Part shown: positions 1-5,384 of the stretch, piece by piece
Layout of the letters: every line of letters starts with the position of its first letter
Numbering within the stretch: position 1 is the first letter of the stretch
From: a bacterium
GTDB taxonomy: Bacteria > Desulfobacterota > Anaeroferrophillalia > Anaeroferrophillales > Anaeroferrophillaceae
Reading direction: 5' to 3'
Length of the DNA stretch: 5,384 nt
Assembly: GCA_029940125.1 (NCBI GenBank)
Contig: JAOZRP010000186.1
Location: 1-5,384 of the forward strand
Translations under genes and position numbers: made by a program
The notes under the pieces: generated by a model
The model's input: only the letters and a program-made list of their open reading frames with translations
What the model was told of the DNA's origin: nothing
Databases searched by the model: none

Positions 1-1
1 G

Positions 2-1135
2 GATAAGACTTCATCCGATCTCATAGTTGATGCATATAAGGAAGCAATGGAAGATGCAGGTATAGAAAAGAAAGATATCGATGCTGCCTGGTTTGGCAGT
101 TGCGTCGATGATGTTAATGTCGGCAAAGGCGGTTTTCCGCTGACGAAGGCATTGAAGCTACCCTTTATACCTGTAACGAGAGTAGAAAATTTCTGCGCAT
201 CGGGGACTGAGGCATTTCGCGGCGCCTGCTACGCCGTGGCCTCCGGTGCCTGCGACATTGCTCTGGCTCTTGGTGTAGAGAAGCTGAAGGATACGGGATA
301 TGGCGGATTACCTGATTTTGGGACGTTAATGGGTACGGAAAGCAGAATTACATCTACAAATATGACGGCGCCGGGTGGTTTTGCCATGATGGCAACGAAG
401 TATTTTGACAAATATGGTCTTTCACCGGAGGAAGGTAAAAGGGTTCTGGCACATGTATCGTCAAAGAGTCATCACAATGGAACGCTCAGCCCAAAGGCTC
501 ATCTGCGCAGGGAGGTTTCTGTTGAGCAAATTATGAAAGCGCCGATGATAGCCTGGCCGCTGGGTCTTTTTGATTGTTGTGGTGTCAGTGATGGATCGGC
601 TGCCGCAATAGTATGTCGCGCCGATATGGCTAAAAATTTTAGGAAGGACCCCATTTATGTGAAGGCTCTTCAGATTGCCATAACCTCTGCGGAAGAAGAG
701 AGTTATAAAAGCTGGGATGGCACCCATGTAGAGACGACAACTCATGGGGCAATCAGGGCTTATGAGGAAGCGGGGATAACAAATCCCCGGGAGGAGATAA
801 GCATGATGGAGGTCCATGATTGTTTTTCCATTACTGAATTTGTGACGTATGAAGATCTTCAGATATCTCCGCGGGGAAAGGCGAGAGAGGATGTGGAGGC
901 GGGTTTCTTTGATCTCGACGGAAAAGTGCCCTGTCAGACCGATGGCGGGTTAAAATGTTTTGGCCATCCTATTGCCGCATCGGGTCTTAGGATGATTTAT
1001 GAGGAGTACAAGCAGCTTCAGGGAAAAGCCGGAGAAAGACAGGTGGAAAACCCGAGGATAGGGCTTACTCACAATCTGGGTGGATTCCCCCATATGAGCG
1101 TTGTCAGTGTGACAATTCTGGGAAACCAACTATAA
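2..1135 (+). CDS. SCP2/SCPx-type thiolase (acetyl-CoA acetyltransferase family), 5'-truncated
   Basis: The protein should catalyse thiolytic cleavage of a 3-ketoacyl-CoA, or the reverse condensation, in the cytoplasm. The reading frame is open from base 2, so the start lies outside the window. The ATG at 47 is internal, because the 15 codons before it already read as thiolase N-terminal sequence (SSDLIVDAYKEAMEDAG). Numbering from that ATG, visible motifs are the nucleophilic Cys50 in CASG (bases 194-196), the HDCF motif at 257-260 (His257 at 815-817, with a second Cys), GHPIAASG at 306-313 with His307, and a C-terminal HNLGG at 342-346. HDCF followed by a HNLG ending is the pattern of SCP2/SCPx thiolases such as mammalian SCP2, and differs from the NEAF/CxGGG pattern of biosynthetic thiolases. 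About 377 codons are present and the family is usually near 390-400, so only a short N-terminal piece is missing. All expected catalytic residues are present and there is no frameshift. The substrate cannot be read from the sequence. The three acyl-CoA ligases downstream suggest degradation of a carboxylic acid. Confidence 0.93.
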   Translation, partial: DKTSSDLIVDAYKEAMEDAGIEKKDIDAAWFGSCVDDVNVGKGGFPLTKALKLPFIPVTRVENFCASGTEAFRGACYAVASGACDIALALGVEKLKDTGYGGLPDFGTLMGTESRITSTNMTAPGGFAMMATKYFDKYGLSPEEGKRVLAHVSSKSHHNGTLSPKAHLRREVSVEQIMKAPMIAWPLGLFDCCGVSDGSAAAIVCRADMAKNFRKDPIYVKALQIAITSAEEESYKSWDGTHVETTTHGAIRAYEEAGITNPREEISMMEVHDCFSITEFVTYEDLQISPRGKAREDVEAGFFDLDGKVPCQTDGGLKCFGHPIAASGLRMIYEEYKQLQGKAGERQVENPRIGLTHNLGGFPHMSVVSVTILGNQL

Positions 1136-1160
1136 GGATGGATATTGTGAAAATTTAGAA

Positions 1161-1178
1161 CAAATCAAAAGAAGGAGG
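1161..1178 (+). repeat. Leader repeat copy 1, containing the RBS of ligase A
   Basis: CAAATCAAAAGAAGGAGG is found here and, identical over all 18 bases, at 4660-4677. The bases just upstream also match well: 1152-1160 against 4651-4659 agree at 7 of 9. The block ends in a strong GGAGG, 9 bases before the ATG at 1188, which supports that start. Similarity stops at the ribosome binding site. Confidence 0.85.
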
Positions 1179-1187
1179 GATAGTAAA

Positions 1188-2723
1188 ATGAGGGGAAACA
1201 TTGATAGTATCGGTGATACTCTCACACTGACAGCAGGCAAGTATCCAGACAGAACCGCCATATTAAACTATGGCGGCAACAGTCTCACGTATCGTGAATT
1301 TAACGAAAGGGTCAACAGGCTGGCCAATGCCCTGATGGATTTAGGTGTCAAAAAGGGTGAAAAAGTAGCTTATCTATTTCTTAACGGAAATAAGTTTCTG
1401 GAGGTACACTATGCCGTAGCCAAAATCGGGGCTGTGGGTGTGCCTCTGAACTTCAGGCTGGTGGGAAGGGAACTCGCATTCCAGATAAACAATGCAGATT
1501 CAATTTGCGTAGTATGCGGCCCCGAGTTTGCCGAAACTATAGACTCTATTCGGCAGGAAGTGACGGGGGTAAGTCATTTTATCTGCGATGGAAATGACGG
1601 GGATGACGCCTTGAAGTATGAGGAATTGATTGCCGCCACTGGCCCTGATGAACCTGGGGTGGAAGTTTCCCTTTATGATGAAAGCTTGATCCTTTATACC
1701 GCCGGGACAACGGGTCTGCCCAAAGGTAGTGTTCTCACTCATAAAAATCACCTTTTTAACGCTATGACGATGGTAATGGATTATGGGTTCAGGGATGATG
1801 ATATTTTTCAGATTATCCCGCCCCTTTATCACAGCGCTTCCTTGAATGCTTTTGCGGTTACCTCTGTGTTGTTAGGCGCGAAAATGGTCATCCACAAACA
1901 GTTCAACCCTCAGGAAATGCTTCAGGCGATTCAGGATGAAAAGATTACGTGTACGTGGGGCCCGGCCACTATATGGCGGTTGGTAATCGGTCATTCTGAC
2001 ATCGACAAGTATGATACCTCAAGTATACGTCTTCTTATCAACGGTGCCATGTATATGCCCGCGGAAATGCGCAAAGAGGTACTGAGTTACTTTCCCAACT
2101 CGGTCATGGGGGATACGTATGGAATGACTGAGGCTTCCCCCTGCACAACCATCCTGCGTCCGGGGGATGTTTTTGAAAAACCGGCATCCGTCGGCATTCC
2201 TCTTACCGTATGTGACGTAAAGATTTTCAACGACCGGGGGGAGGAAGTTCCTCGCGGTAGCATTGGAGAGATAGTCAACAGAGGCAATTTTATGAAGGGC
2301 TACTACAAAAACGACGAGGCAACGGCGGAGGCGATCAAGGGTGGATGGTTCTACACCGGCGATCTGGGAATAAAGGATGAAGAAGGCTTTATTACTCTGG
2401 TTGACAGAAAAAAGGATATGATTGTCACTGGAGGAGAGAATGTTTATTCCAAGGAAGTTGAGGAAGTAATAGCCGGCTATCCGGATGTTTTTGAAACAGC
2501 GGTGATTGGCTTGCCCGATGAAAAGTGGGGGGAAATTGTTACGGCTGTTATTGCGCCAATTCCCGGAAAGGAAATAGGAGAAGAGGAAATCATTGATCAC
2601 TGCCGGAAAAACCTCGCAGGCTATAAATGTCCCAAGATTGTCAAATTTACTGAAGCGCTTCCCAAAAATCCTGCCGGCAAGATTGTGAAGCGTGAATTAA
2701 AAGAGATATTCTCAACTTCCTGA
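1188..2723 (+). CDS. AMP-forming acyl-CoA ligase A (class I adenylate-forming enzyme)
   Basis: The enzyme activates a carboxylic acid to its CoA thioester through an acyl-adenylate, in the cytoplasm. At 511 aa it is complete and of normal length for the fatty-acid/aromatic acid CoA ligase group. Motifs in order are: P-loop-like A3 YTAGTTGLPKG at residues 170-180; A4 region PPLYHSAS at 211-218, with the usual His before the acyl pocket; A5 YGMTE at 311-315; A7 YTGD at 389-392; the hinge A8 DRKKDMIVTGGEN starting at 406; and A10 PKNPAGKIVKREL with the catalytic Lys498. All residues needed for adenylation and thioesterification are present. The start at 1188 is supported by AAGGAGG 9 bases upstream; the next Met is only at residue 50. 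The gene lies 52 bases after the thiolase with no terminator visible between, so the two are probably cotranscribed. Family membership is secure. The substrate (medium/long-chain, branched or aromatic acid) cannot be read from sequence alone. Confidence 0.93.
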   Translation: MRGNIDSIGDTLTLTAGKYPDRTAILNYGGNSLTYREFNERVNRLANALMDLGVKKGEKVAYLFLNGNKFLEVHYAVAKIGAVGVPLNFRLVGRELAFQINNADSICVVCGPEFAETIDSIRQEVTGVSHFICDGNDGDDALKYEELIAATGPDEPGVEVSLYDESLILYTAGTTGLPKGSVLTHKNHLFNAMTMVMDYGFRDDDIFQIIPPLYHSASLNAFAVTSVLLGAKMVIHKQFNPQEMLQAIQDEKITCTWGPATIWRLVIGHSDIDKYDTSSIRLLINGAMYMPAEMRKEVLSYFPNSVMGDTYGMTEASPCTTILRPGDVFEKPASVGIPLTVCDVKIFNDRGEEVPRGSIGEIVNRGNFMKGYYKNDEATAEAIKGGWFYTGDLGIKDEEGFITLVDRKKDMIVTGGENVYSKEVEEVIAGYPDVFETAVIGLPDEKWGEIVTAVIAPIPGKEIGEEEIIDHCRKNLAGYKCPKIVKFTEALPKNPAGKIVKRELKEIFSTS

Positions 2724-2774
2724 TTTATCCATGGTTTGTCACGGGTATGTTTCTTCATTTTTAAGTTACTGATC

Positions 2775-2779
2775 GGAGG
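2775..2779 (+). promoter_or_regulatory. Ribosome binding site of ligase B
   Basis: GGAGG lies 6 bases before the ATG at 2786 and fixes that start over the next Met at residue 8. Unlike the sites of ligases A and C, it is not preceded by the CAAATCAAAAGAA block, so the shared leader is not a feature of every gene in the cluster. Confidence 0.75.
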
Positions 2780-2785
2780 CAAAAA

Positions 2786-4450
2786 ATGATTTTAGCATCA
2801 CAGGAAATGATTAAGGAATGGACGGAAAAAGGGGCATGGGGAACTAAGACACTAATTGACTATTTTAAGGAAAACGTCAGTAAATATCCGGATGAGGTGT
2901 GTGTCGTAGATCCTTACGACAAGGAAGCTCTGGTGGGTTTCAAGCCTGAAAGACCAACATACAGGGAGTTTGACAGAGCGGTCGATGCCACCGCGGAGGG
3001 GTTCCTCAAAATGGGTATTCAGAAGGATGATATCATTATAGTACAAATACCCAACTGCTGGGAGCTGGCCATGCTTTATCTCGCAATTACCAGGGCGGGA
3101 GGTCTTATATCTCCCATGCCGATGCAGTGGAGGGCATCCGAGTTTGAGTATATCGCCGGATTGACAGAGGCCAAAGCATTTATTACCGTCGAAGAATTTC
3201 ACGGTTTCAAACATAAGGAGATGTGTGAAAAGTTGCAATCAAAACTTCCGAAGTTAAAAAATATCCTCACTCTGCCGGAGATTAAAGAGATGTCTAAGGG
3301 TGATGTAACCGGCAAGCTGGATAGCATTCCTTTAGATGCCAATGATGTCTTCACGCTATGCTGGTCATCCGGCACAGAGGCCCAACCGAAGGGATGTCCC
3401 ATAAGTCATAACGGCTGGGTATTCATGGCTCAAATACAAATGGATTCAACGGGAATGAACCATGAGGACAATTTTCTCACGGCCGGACCACTGGTAAACA
3501 TGGCGTCTGTCGGAACAATATACATCCCCTGGCTGGTATTGGGCAACAAGATGGTCTTGCACCATCCCTTCAACCCTCCGCAGCTGATTGAACAATTTAT
3601 AAAGGAGAAAATTACCTACACCCTTCTTGTTCCGGCAGTTGTCAATATGTTGTTGAAGCACCCCAGGGTGGACGAATTTGATCTGAGCAGTATCAGGATG
3701 ATCACCATAGGCAGTGCTCCTCCCTCCCTCTGGTCCGTTCAGGAGTTGAAAAGACGCTGGGGCATCGAATTCGGTAATATATGGGGTCAGAATGAATCGA
3801 CAGGTATAGTTTCTGGTCCTTTTGACGTTCCCGATGTGGAAAAACGTATCGACAATTTTCCTCAATGGGGGAAACCTGGCGTCAAATGGCATCCGCATGC
3901 AGCACAATTTTTACAGACAAAGATAGTGGATCCCGCTACGGGAGAGGAATTAACGGAAGTCGGCAGTGTGGGTCAATTGTGGTATCGGGGACCTAATGTC
4001 ATACCGTGCTACTTTAGAAATCCCGATGTTACGGAAAAATCATTTGATAAAGATGGTTTTTTCAATACGGGTGACCTCTTCCAGATAAAAGAGGGAGACT
4101 GCATCGGATTCTTCGACAGAACGAAAGACATCATCATCCGTGGTGGTTTCAACATAAGTGCCCAGGAGGTGGAAAATATGCTCATCGGACATCCCGGGGT
4201 AGCAGACGCGGCTGCCGTTGCGATGCCGGACGATATCATGGGTGAGAAGACGTGTGTTTATGTGGTCCCTAAGGAGGGAGAGAAGGTCACTCTGGATGAG
4301 GTAACCTCATTTATGAAGGATAAGGGCATAGCATCCTATAAGCTCCCGGAAAGATTAGAGATCATCGATGCGATTCCAAGAAACCCCGTGGGTAAAATTA
4401 TAAAGAAAGAGTTGAGGGAAGATATAAAGAAAAAATTGGAATCGAAATAA
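2786..4450 (+). CDS. AMP-forming acyl-CoA / aryl-CoA ligase B, divergent subfamily (DhbE/EntE-like layout)
   Basis: This is a complete 554-aa class I adenylate-forming enzyme, clearly from a different subfamily than ligase A. Recognisable core motifs are: A3 SSGTEAQPKG at 194-203, where the usual TTG is TEA; A5 WGQNEST at 333-339, keeping the Glu (Glu337) but with Trp-Gly-Gln in place of the usual Tyr-Gly; A7 NTGD at 427-430; A8 beginning DRTKDIIIRGGFN at 444; and A10 PRNPVGKIIKKEL with catalytic Lys537. The A4 region reads GPLVNMAS (234-241), without the His seen in ligase A and in EntE, so the acyl pocket should differ. The layout resembles 2,3-dihydroxybenzoate-AMP ligase and cyclohexanecarboxylate-type CoA ligases, which are often annotated interchangeably. 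No carrier-protein or siderophore genes are nearby, and the thiolase and ligase neighbours favour CoA-ester formation over siderophore synthesis; that is inference. The gene begins 62 bases after ligase A and is probably in the same operon. There is no frameshift and the C-terminus is Lys-rich. Confidence 0.9.
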   Translation: MILASQEMIKEWTEKGAWGTKTLIDYFKENVSKYPDEVCVVDPYDKEALVGFKPERPTYREFDRAVDATAEGFLKMGIQKDDIIIVQIPNCWELAMLYLAITRAGGLISPMPMQWRASEFEYIAGLTEAKAFITVEEFHGFKHKEMCEKLQSKLPKLKNILTLPEIKEMSKGDVTGKLDSIPLDANDVFTLCWSSGTEAQPKGCPISHNGWVFMAQIQMDSTGMNHEDNFLTAGPLVNMASVGTIYIPWLVLGNKMVLHHPFNPPQLIEQFIKEKITYTLLVPAVVNMLLKHPRVDEFDLSSIRMITIGSAPPSLWSVQELKRRWGIEFGNIWGQNESTGIVSGPFDVPDVEKRIDNFPQWGKPGVKWHPHAAQFLQTKIVDPATGEELTEVGSVGQLWYRGPNVIPCYFRNPDVTEKSFDKDGFFNTGDLFQIKEGDCIGFFDRTKDIIIRGGFNISAQEVENMLIGHPGVADAAAVAMPDDIMGEKTCVYVVPKEGEKVTLDEVTSFMKDKGIASYKLPERLEIIDAIPRNPVGKIIKKELREDIKKKLESK

Positions 4451-4500
4451 GGGTTTTGATGACACAATCATGCGGCGGGAGCGGAAAATGTTGGATCAGA

Positions 4501-4510
4501 AAGGAGGTGA
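4501..4510 (+). promoter_or_regulatory. Orphan full-length Shine-Dalgarno sequence
   Basis: AAGGAGGTGA matches the complement of the 16S rRNA 3' end over ten bases, stronger than the sites of any of the three ligases. No ATG, GTG or TTG follows within the usual 5-12 bases; the next ATG is at 4545 and opens only a 32-codon frame. It may be the remnant of a lost gene, a chance match, or part of a regulatory leader. The short hairpin AGTAG-TT-CTACT (4514-4525) follows it directly. Confidence 0.5.
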
Positions 4511-4527
4511 AACAGTAGTTCTACTCC

Positions 4528-4613
4528 AAGTAACTTAAATCTAAATGGTTGATTTTATTAGATCCAGCTTTTTGTTAAATTTGGTCAATTTTATCGGTGA
4601 ATGTAAGTTACTT
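4528..4613. repeat. 10-bp inverted repeat enclosing an AT-rich segment
   Basis: AAGTAACTTA at 4528-4537 is the exact reverse complement of TAAGTTACTT at 4604-4613, with 66 bases between. Inside, ATCTAA (4539-4544) pairs with TTAGAT (4558-4563), and AAATT (4577-4581) with AATTT (4587-4591), so the segment could fold. The nine bases TAAGTTACT also occur at 2762-2770, in the gap before ligase B. It could be the operator of a dimeric regulator, a decayed miniature mobile element, or a structured leader; no target-site duplication is obvious. Confidence 0.4.
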
Positions 4614-4623
4614 CATGATAAAC

Positions 4624-4640
4624 CGCTGCCGCAGGCAGTG
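4624..4640 (+). other. GC-rich hairpin upstream of ligase C
   Basis: CTGCC (4626-4630) pairs with GGCAG (4634-4638) around a GCA triloop, and one G-T and one C-G pair extend the stem outward to 4624 and 4640. No T-run follows, so it does not look like an intrinsic terminator. It lies 45 bases before the ATG of ligase C, where it could protect or shape the 5' end of that transcript; this role is inference. Confidence 0.4.
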
Positions 4641-4659
4641 TGAGGCGCTTAATTTAAAG

Positions 4660-4677
4660 CAAATCAAAAGAAGGAGG
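4660..4677 (+). repeat. Leader repeat copy 2, containing the RBS of ligase C
   Basis: Identical over 18 bases to 1161-1178, with 7 of 9 further bases matching upstream (4651-4659). The GGAGG ends 8 bases before the ATG at 4686 and selects that start over the in-frame ATG at 4716. Confidence 0.85.
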
Positions 4678-4685
4678 AAAAGATT

Positions 4686-5384
4686 ATGAAAATTGTGCAG
4701 GGATTTCCATCAACCATGCAGGATGACTACCAACTGAATATGATCAATATCATTAAGCATGGCGCTAGAAATTGGGCAAAACAGGAAATTGTCACAAAGA
4801 AACCGGATGGGATTTTTCGTTACACTTACAGAGATGCGTATGAAAGAATAAAAAGACTTGCCGGCGCCCTGGATGGTTTGGGCGTAGAGACCGGCGATCG
4901 CATAGGGGTGCTTGAATGGAACACGAACAGATACTATGAAATGGACTTCGGTATTCCGGGTACCGGCGCCGTCCTTCTCCAGATGAATCTGCGGTTATCA
5001 CCTAAAGATTTGAGCCATGTTGTCAATCATTCGGAAGCAAAGCTTATCTTTGTCGATGAGACATTGATACCTATTGCTGAAGCCATAGCCCCTATGTGCA
5101 AAACGGTAAAAGGCTACGTTATCCTGACAGACAGGGATCTTGCTGATATCAAAACGAAGCTGAGCCCGATATACAGTTATGAAGAACTGCTCAAGGAGGC
5201 AAACCCGGAGTATGAGTGGCCGAACCTTGACGAGAAATCGGCCTATGCCGCCTGTTACACTACAGGAACGACGGGGGATCCGAAAGGGGTCTATTACTCT
5301 CATCGTGATGTCTATCTTCATTCCATGGCAATAGGCATGAACGTGGAGCTGACGTACAGGGATTGCTTTTTCCAGCTTGTTCCC
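4686..5384 (+). CDS. AMP-forming acyl-CoA ligase C (AlkK / fatty-acyl-CoA synthetase type), 3'-truncated
   Basis: The first 233 codons of a third acyl-CoA ligase run off the right edge; the family is usually about 540-550 aa, so a little over 40 percent is visible. It should activate medium- or long-chain acids to acyl-CoA. The N-terminal half shows the family pattern: an opening with INIIKHGARNWAKQEIV at 21-37, YTYRDAYERIKRLAGAL at 46-62, GDRIGVLEWNTNRYYE at 70-85, MNLRLSPKDLSHVVNHSEAK at 100-119, and the A3 phosphate-binding motif YTTGTTGDPKG at 191-201 followed by YYSHR. The MNLRLSP and YTTGTTGDPKGVYYSHR stretches are those of the AlkK-like fatty-acid CoA ligases and differ from ligases A and B. 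The start at 4686 is supported by GGAGG 8 bases upstream. The hinge, the C-terminal domain and the catalytic Lys are outside the window, so completeness cannot be judged. The 235-base gap before it leaves open whether it shares the upstream transcript. Confidence 0.9.
   Translation, partial: MKIVQGFPSTMQDDYQLNMINIIKHGARNWAKQEIVTKKPDGIFRYTYRDAYERIKRLAGALDGLGVETGDRIGVLEWNTNRYYEMDFGIPGTGAVLLQMNLRLSPKDLSHVVNHSEAKLIFVDETLIPIAEAIAPMCKTVKGYVILTDRDLADIKTKLSPIYSYEELLKEANPEYEWPNLDEKSAYAACYTTGTTGDPKGVYYSHRDVYLHSMAIGMNVELTYRDCFFQLVP

Larger units (their letters stand above)
4451..4685. other. 235-base non-coding stretch between ligases B and C
   Basis: No substantial gene fits here on either strand. The + strand contains only tiny open frames: 4459-4518 (19 codons, beginning MTQSCGG, with a weak AAGGG 5 bases before its ATG), 4470-4538 (22 codons, no ribosome binding site) and 4545-4643 (32 codons, nearest good site 34 bases away). 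None resembles a protein I recognise. The stretch is AT-rich in the middle (about 4530-4605) and contains an orphan Shine-Dalgarno sequence, an inverted repeat, a GC-rich hairpin and the leader of ligase C, listed separately. I see no hairpin followed by a T-run, so no intrinsic terminator for ligase B is evident. The AT-rich part could carry a promoter for ligase C, but no hexamer pair matches sigma-70 well. Confidence 0.6.

Noticed and set aside
47..49. ATG at 47 as the thiolase start
   Set aside because: The frame is open to the window edge and the upstream codons encode conserved thiolase N-terminal sequence, so this Met is internal.
461..817. 118-codon open frame on the - strand
   Set aside because: It is antisense to the thiolase catalytic region and its translation is not protein-like for any family I recognise.
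2019..2600. 193-codon open frame on the - strand
   Set aside because: It lies entirely opposite ligase A, whose motifs are intact, and its translation shows no recognisable domain. It is a shadow of the real gene.
2724..2785. Possible terminator between ligases A and B (T-run near 2757-2761)
   Set aside because: The short T-run is not preceded by a GC-rich hairpin, so nothing supports termination here.
4581..4609. Possible sigma-70 promoter (TTGGTC, 17 bases, TAAGTT)
   Set aside because: Only three of six and four of six positions match the consensus hexamers, no better than expected in AT-rich DNA.
4545..4643. 32-codon open frame on the + strand in the ligase B-C gap
   Set aside because: It has no ribosome binding site at a usable distance, runs through the inverted repeat and the GC-rich hairpin, and resembles nothing known. 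Chance is the better explanation.
4998..5321. 107-codon open frame on the - strand
   Set aside because: It is antisense to ligase C, including its highly conserved A3 motif, so the + strand is the coding one.

Overview
The window holds four consecutive genes, all on the + strand. They are one SCP2/SCPx-type thiolase (5' end cut off by the window edge) followed by three different AMP-forming acyl-CoA ligases, the last cut off by the right edge. I found no RNA genes, transposase, CRISPR array, phage genes or convincing transcription terminator.

Layout: 2-1135, thiolase; a 52-base gap; 1188-2723, acyl-CoA ligase A (511 aa, complete); a 62-base gap; 2786-4450, acyl-CoA ligase B (554 aa, complete, from a different subfamily with unusual core motifs); a 235-base non-coding stretch; 4686-5384, acyl-CoA ligase C (first 233 codons, AlkK / fatty-acyl-CoA synthetase type). 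The first three genes are close enough to be one operon. The fourth may be in the same transcript or may start from its own promoter in the 235-base gap.

Inferred biology: carboxylic acids are activated to CoA thioesters by the ligases (ATP + acid + CoA -> acyl-CoA + AMP + PPi), and the thiolase cleaves or forms a 3-ketoacyl-CoA bond. Such sets are typical of gene-rich fatty, aromatic or alicyclic acid degradation loci. Moderate GC (mid-40s percent by eye), strong GGAGG ribosome binding sites and the mix of ligases and SCP2-thiolase suggest an anaerobic Desulfobacterota-like (syntrophic or sulfate-reducing) bacterium. This is an impression, not a demonstrated assignment.

The genes look ordinary as families. 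The less ordinary material is between them: the leaders of ligases A and C share an 18-base identical block ending in the ribosome binding site although their proteins are well diverged, and the 235-base gap contains a full-strength Shine-Dalgarno sequence with no start codon behind it, a 10-bp inverted repeat whose arm also occurs in the previous intergenic gap, and a GC-rich hairpin. I see no strong evidence for a previously undescribed system.
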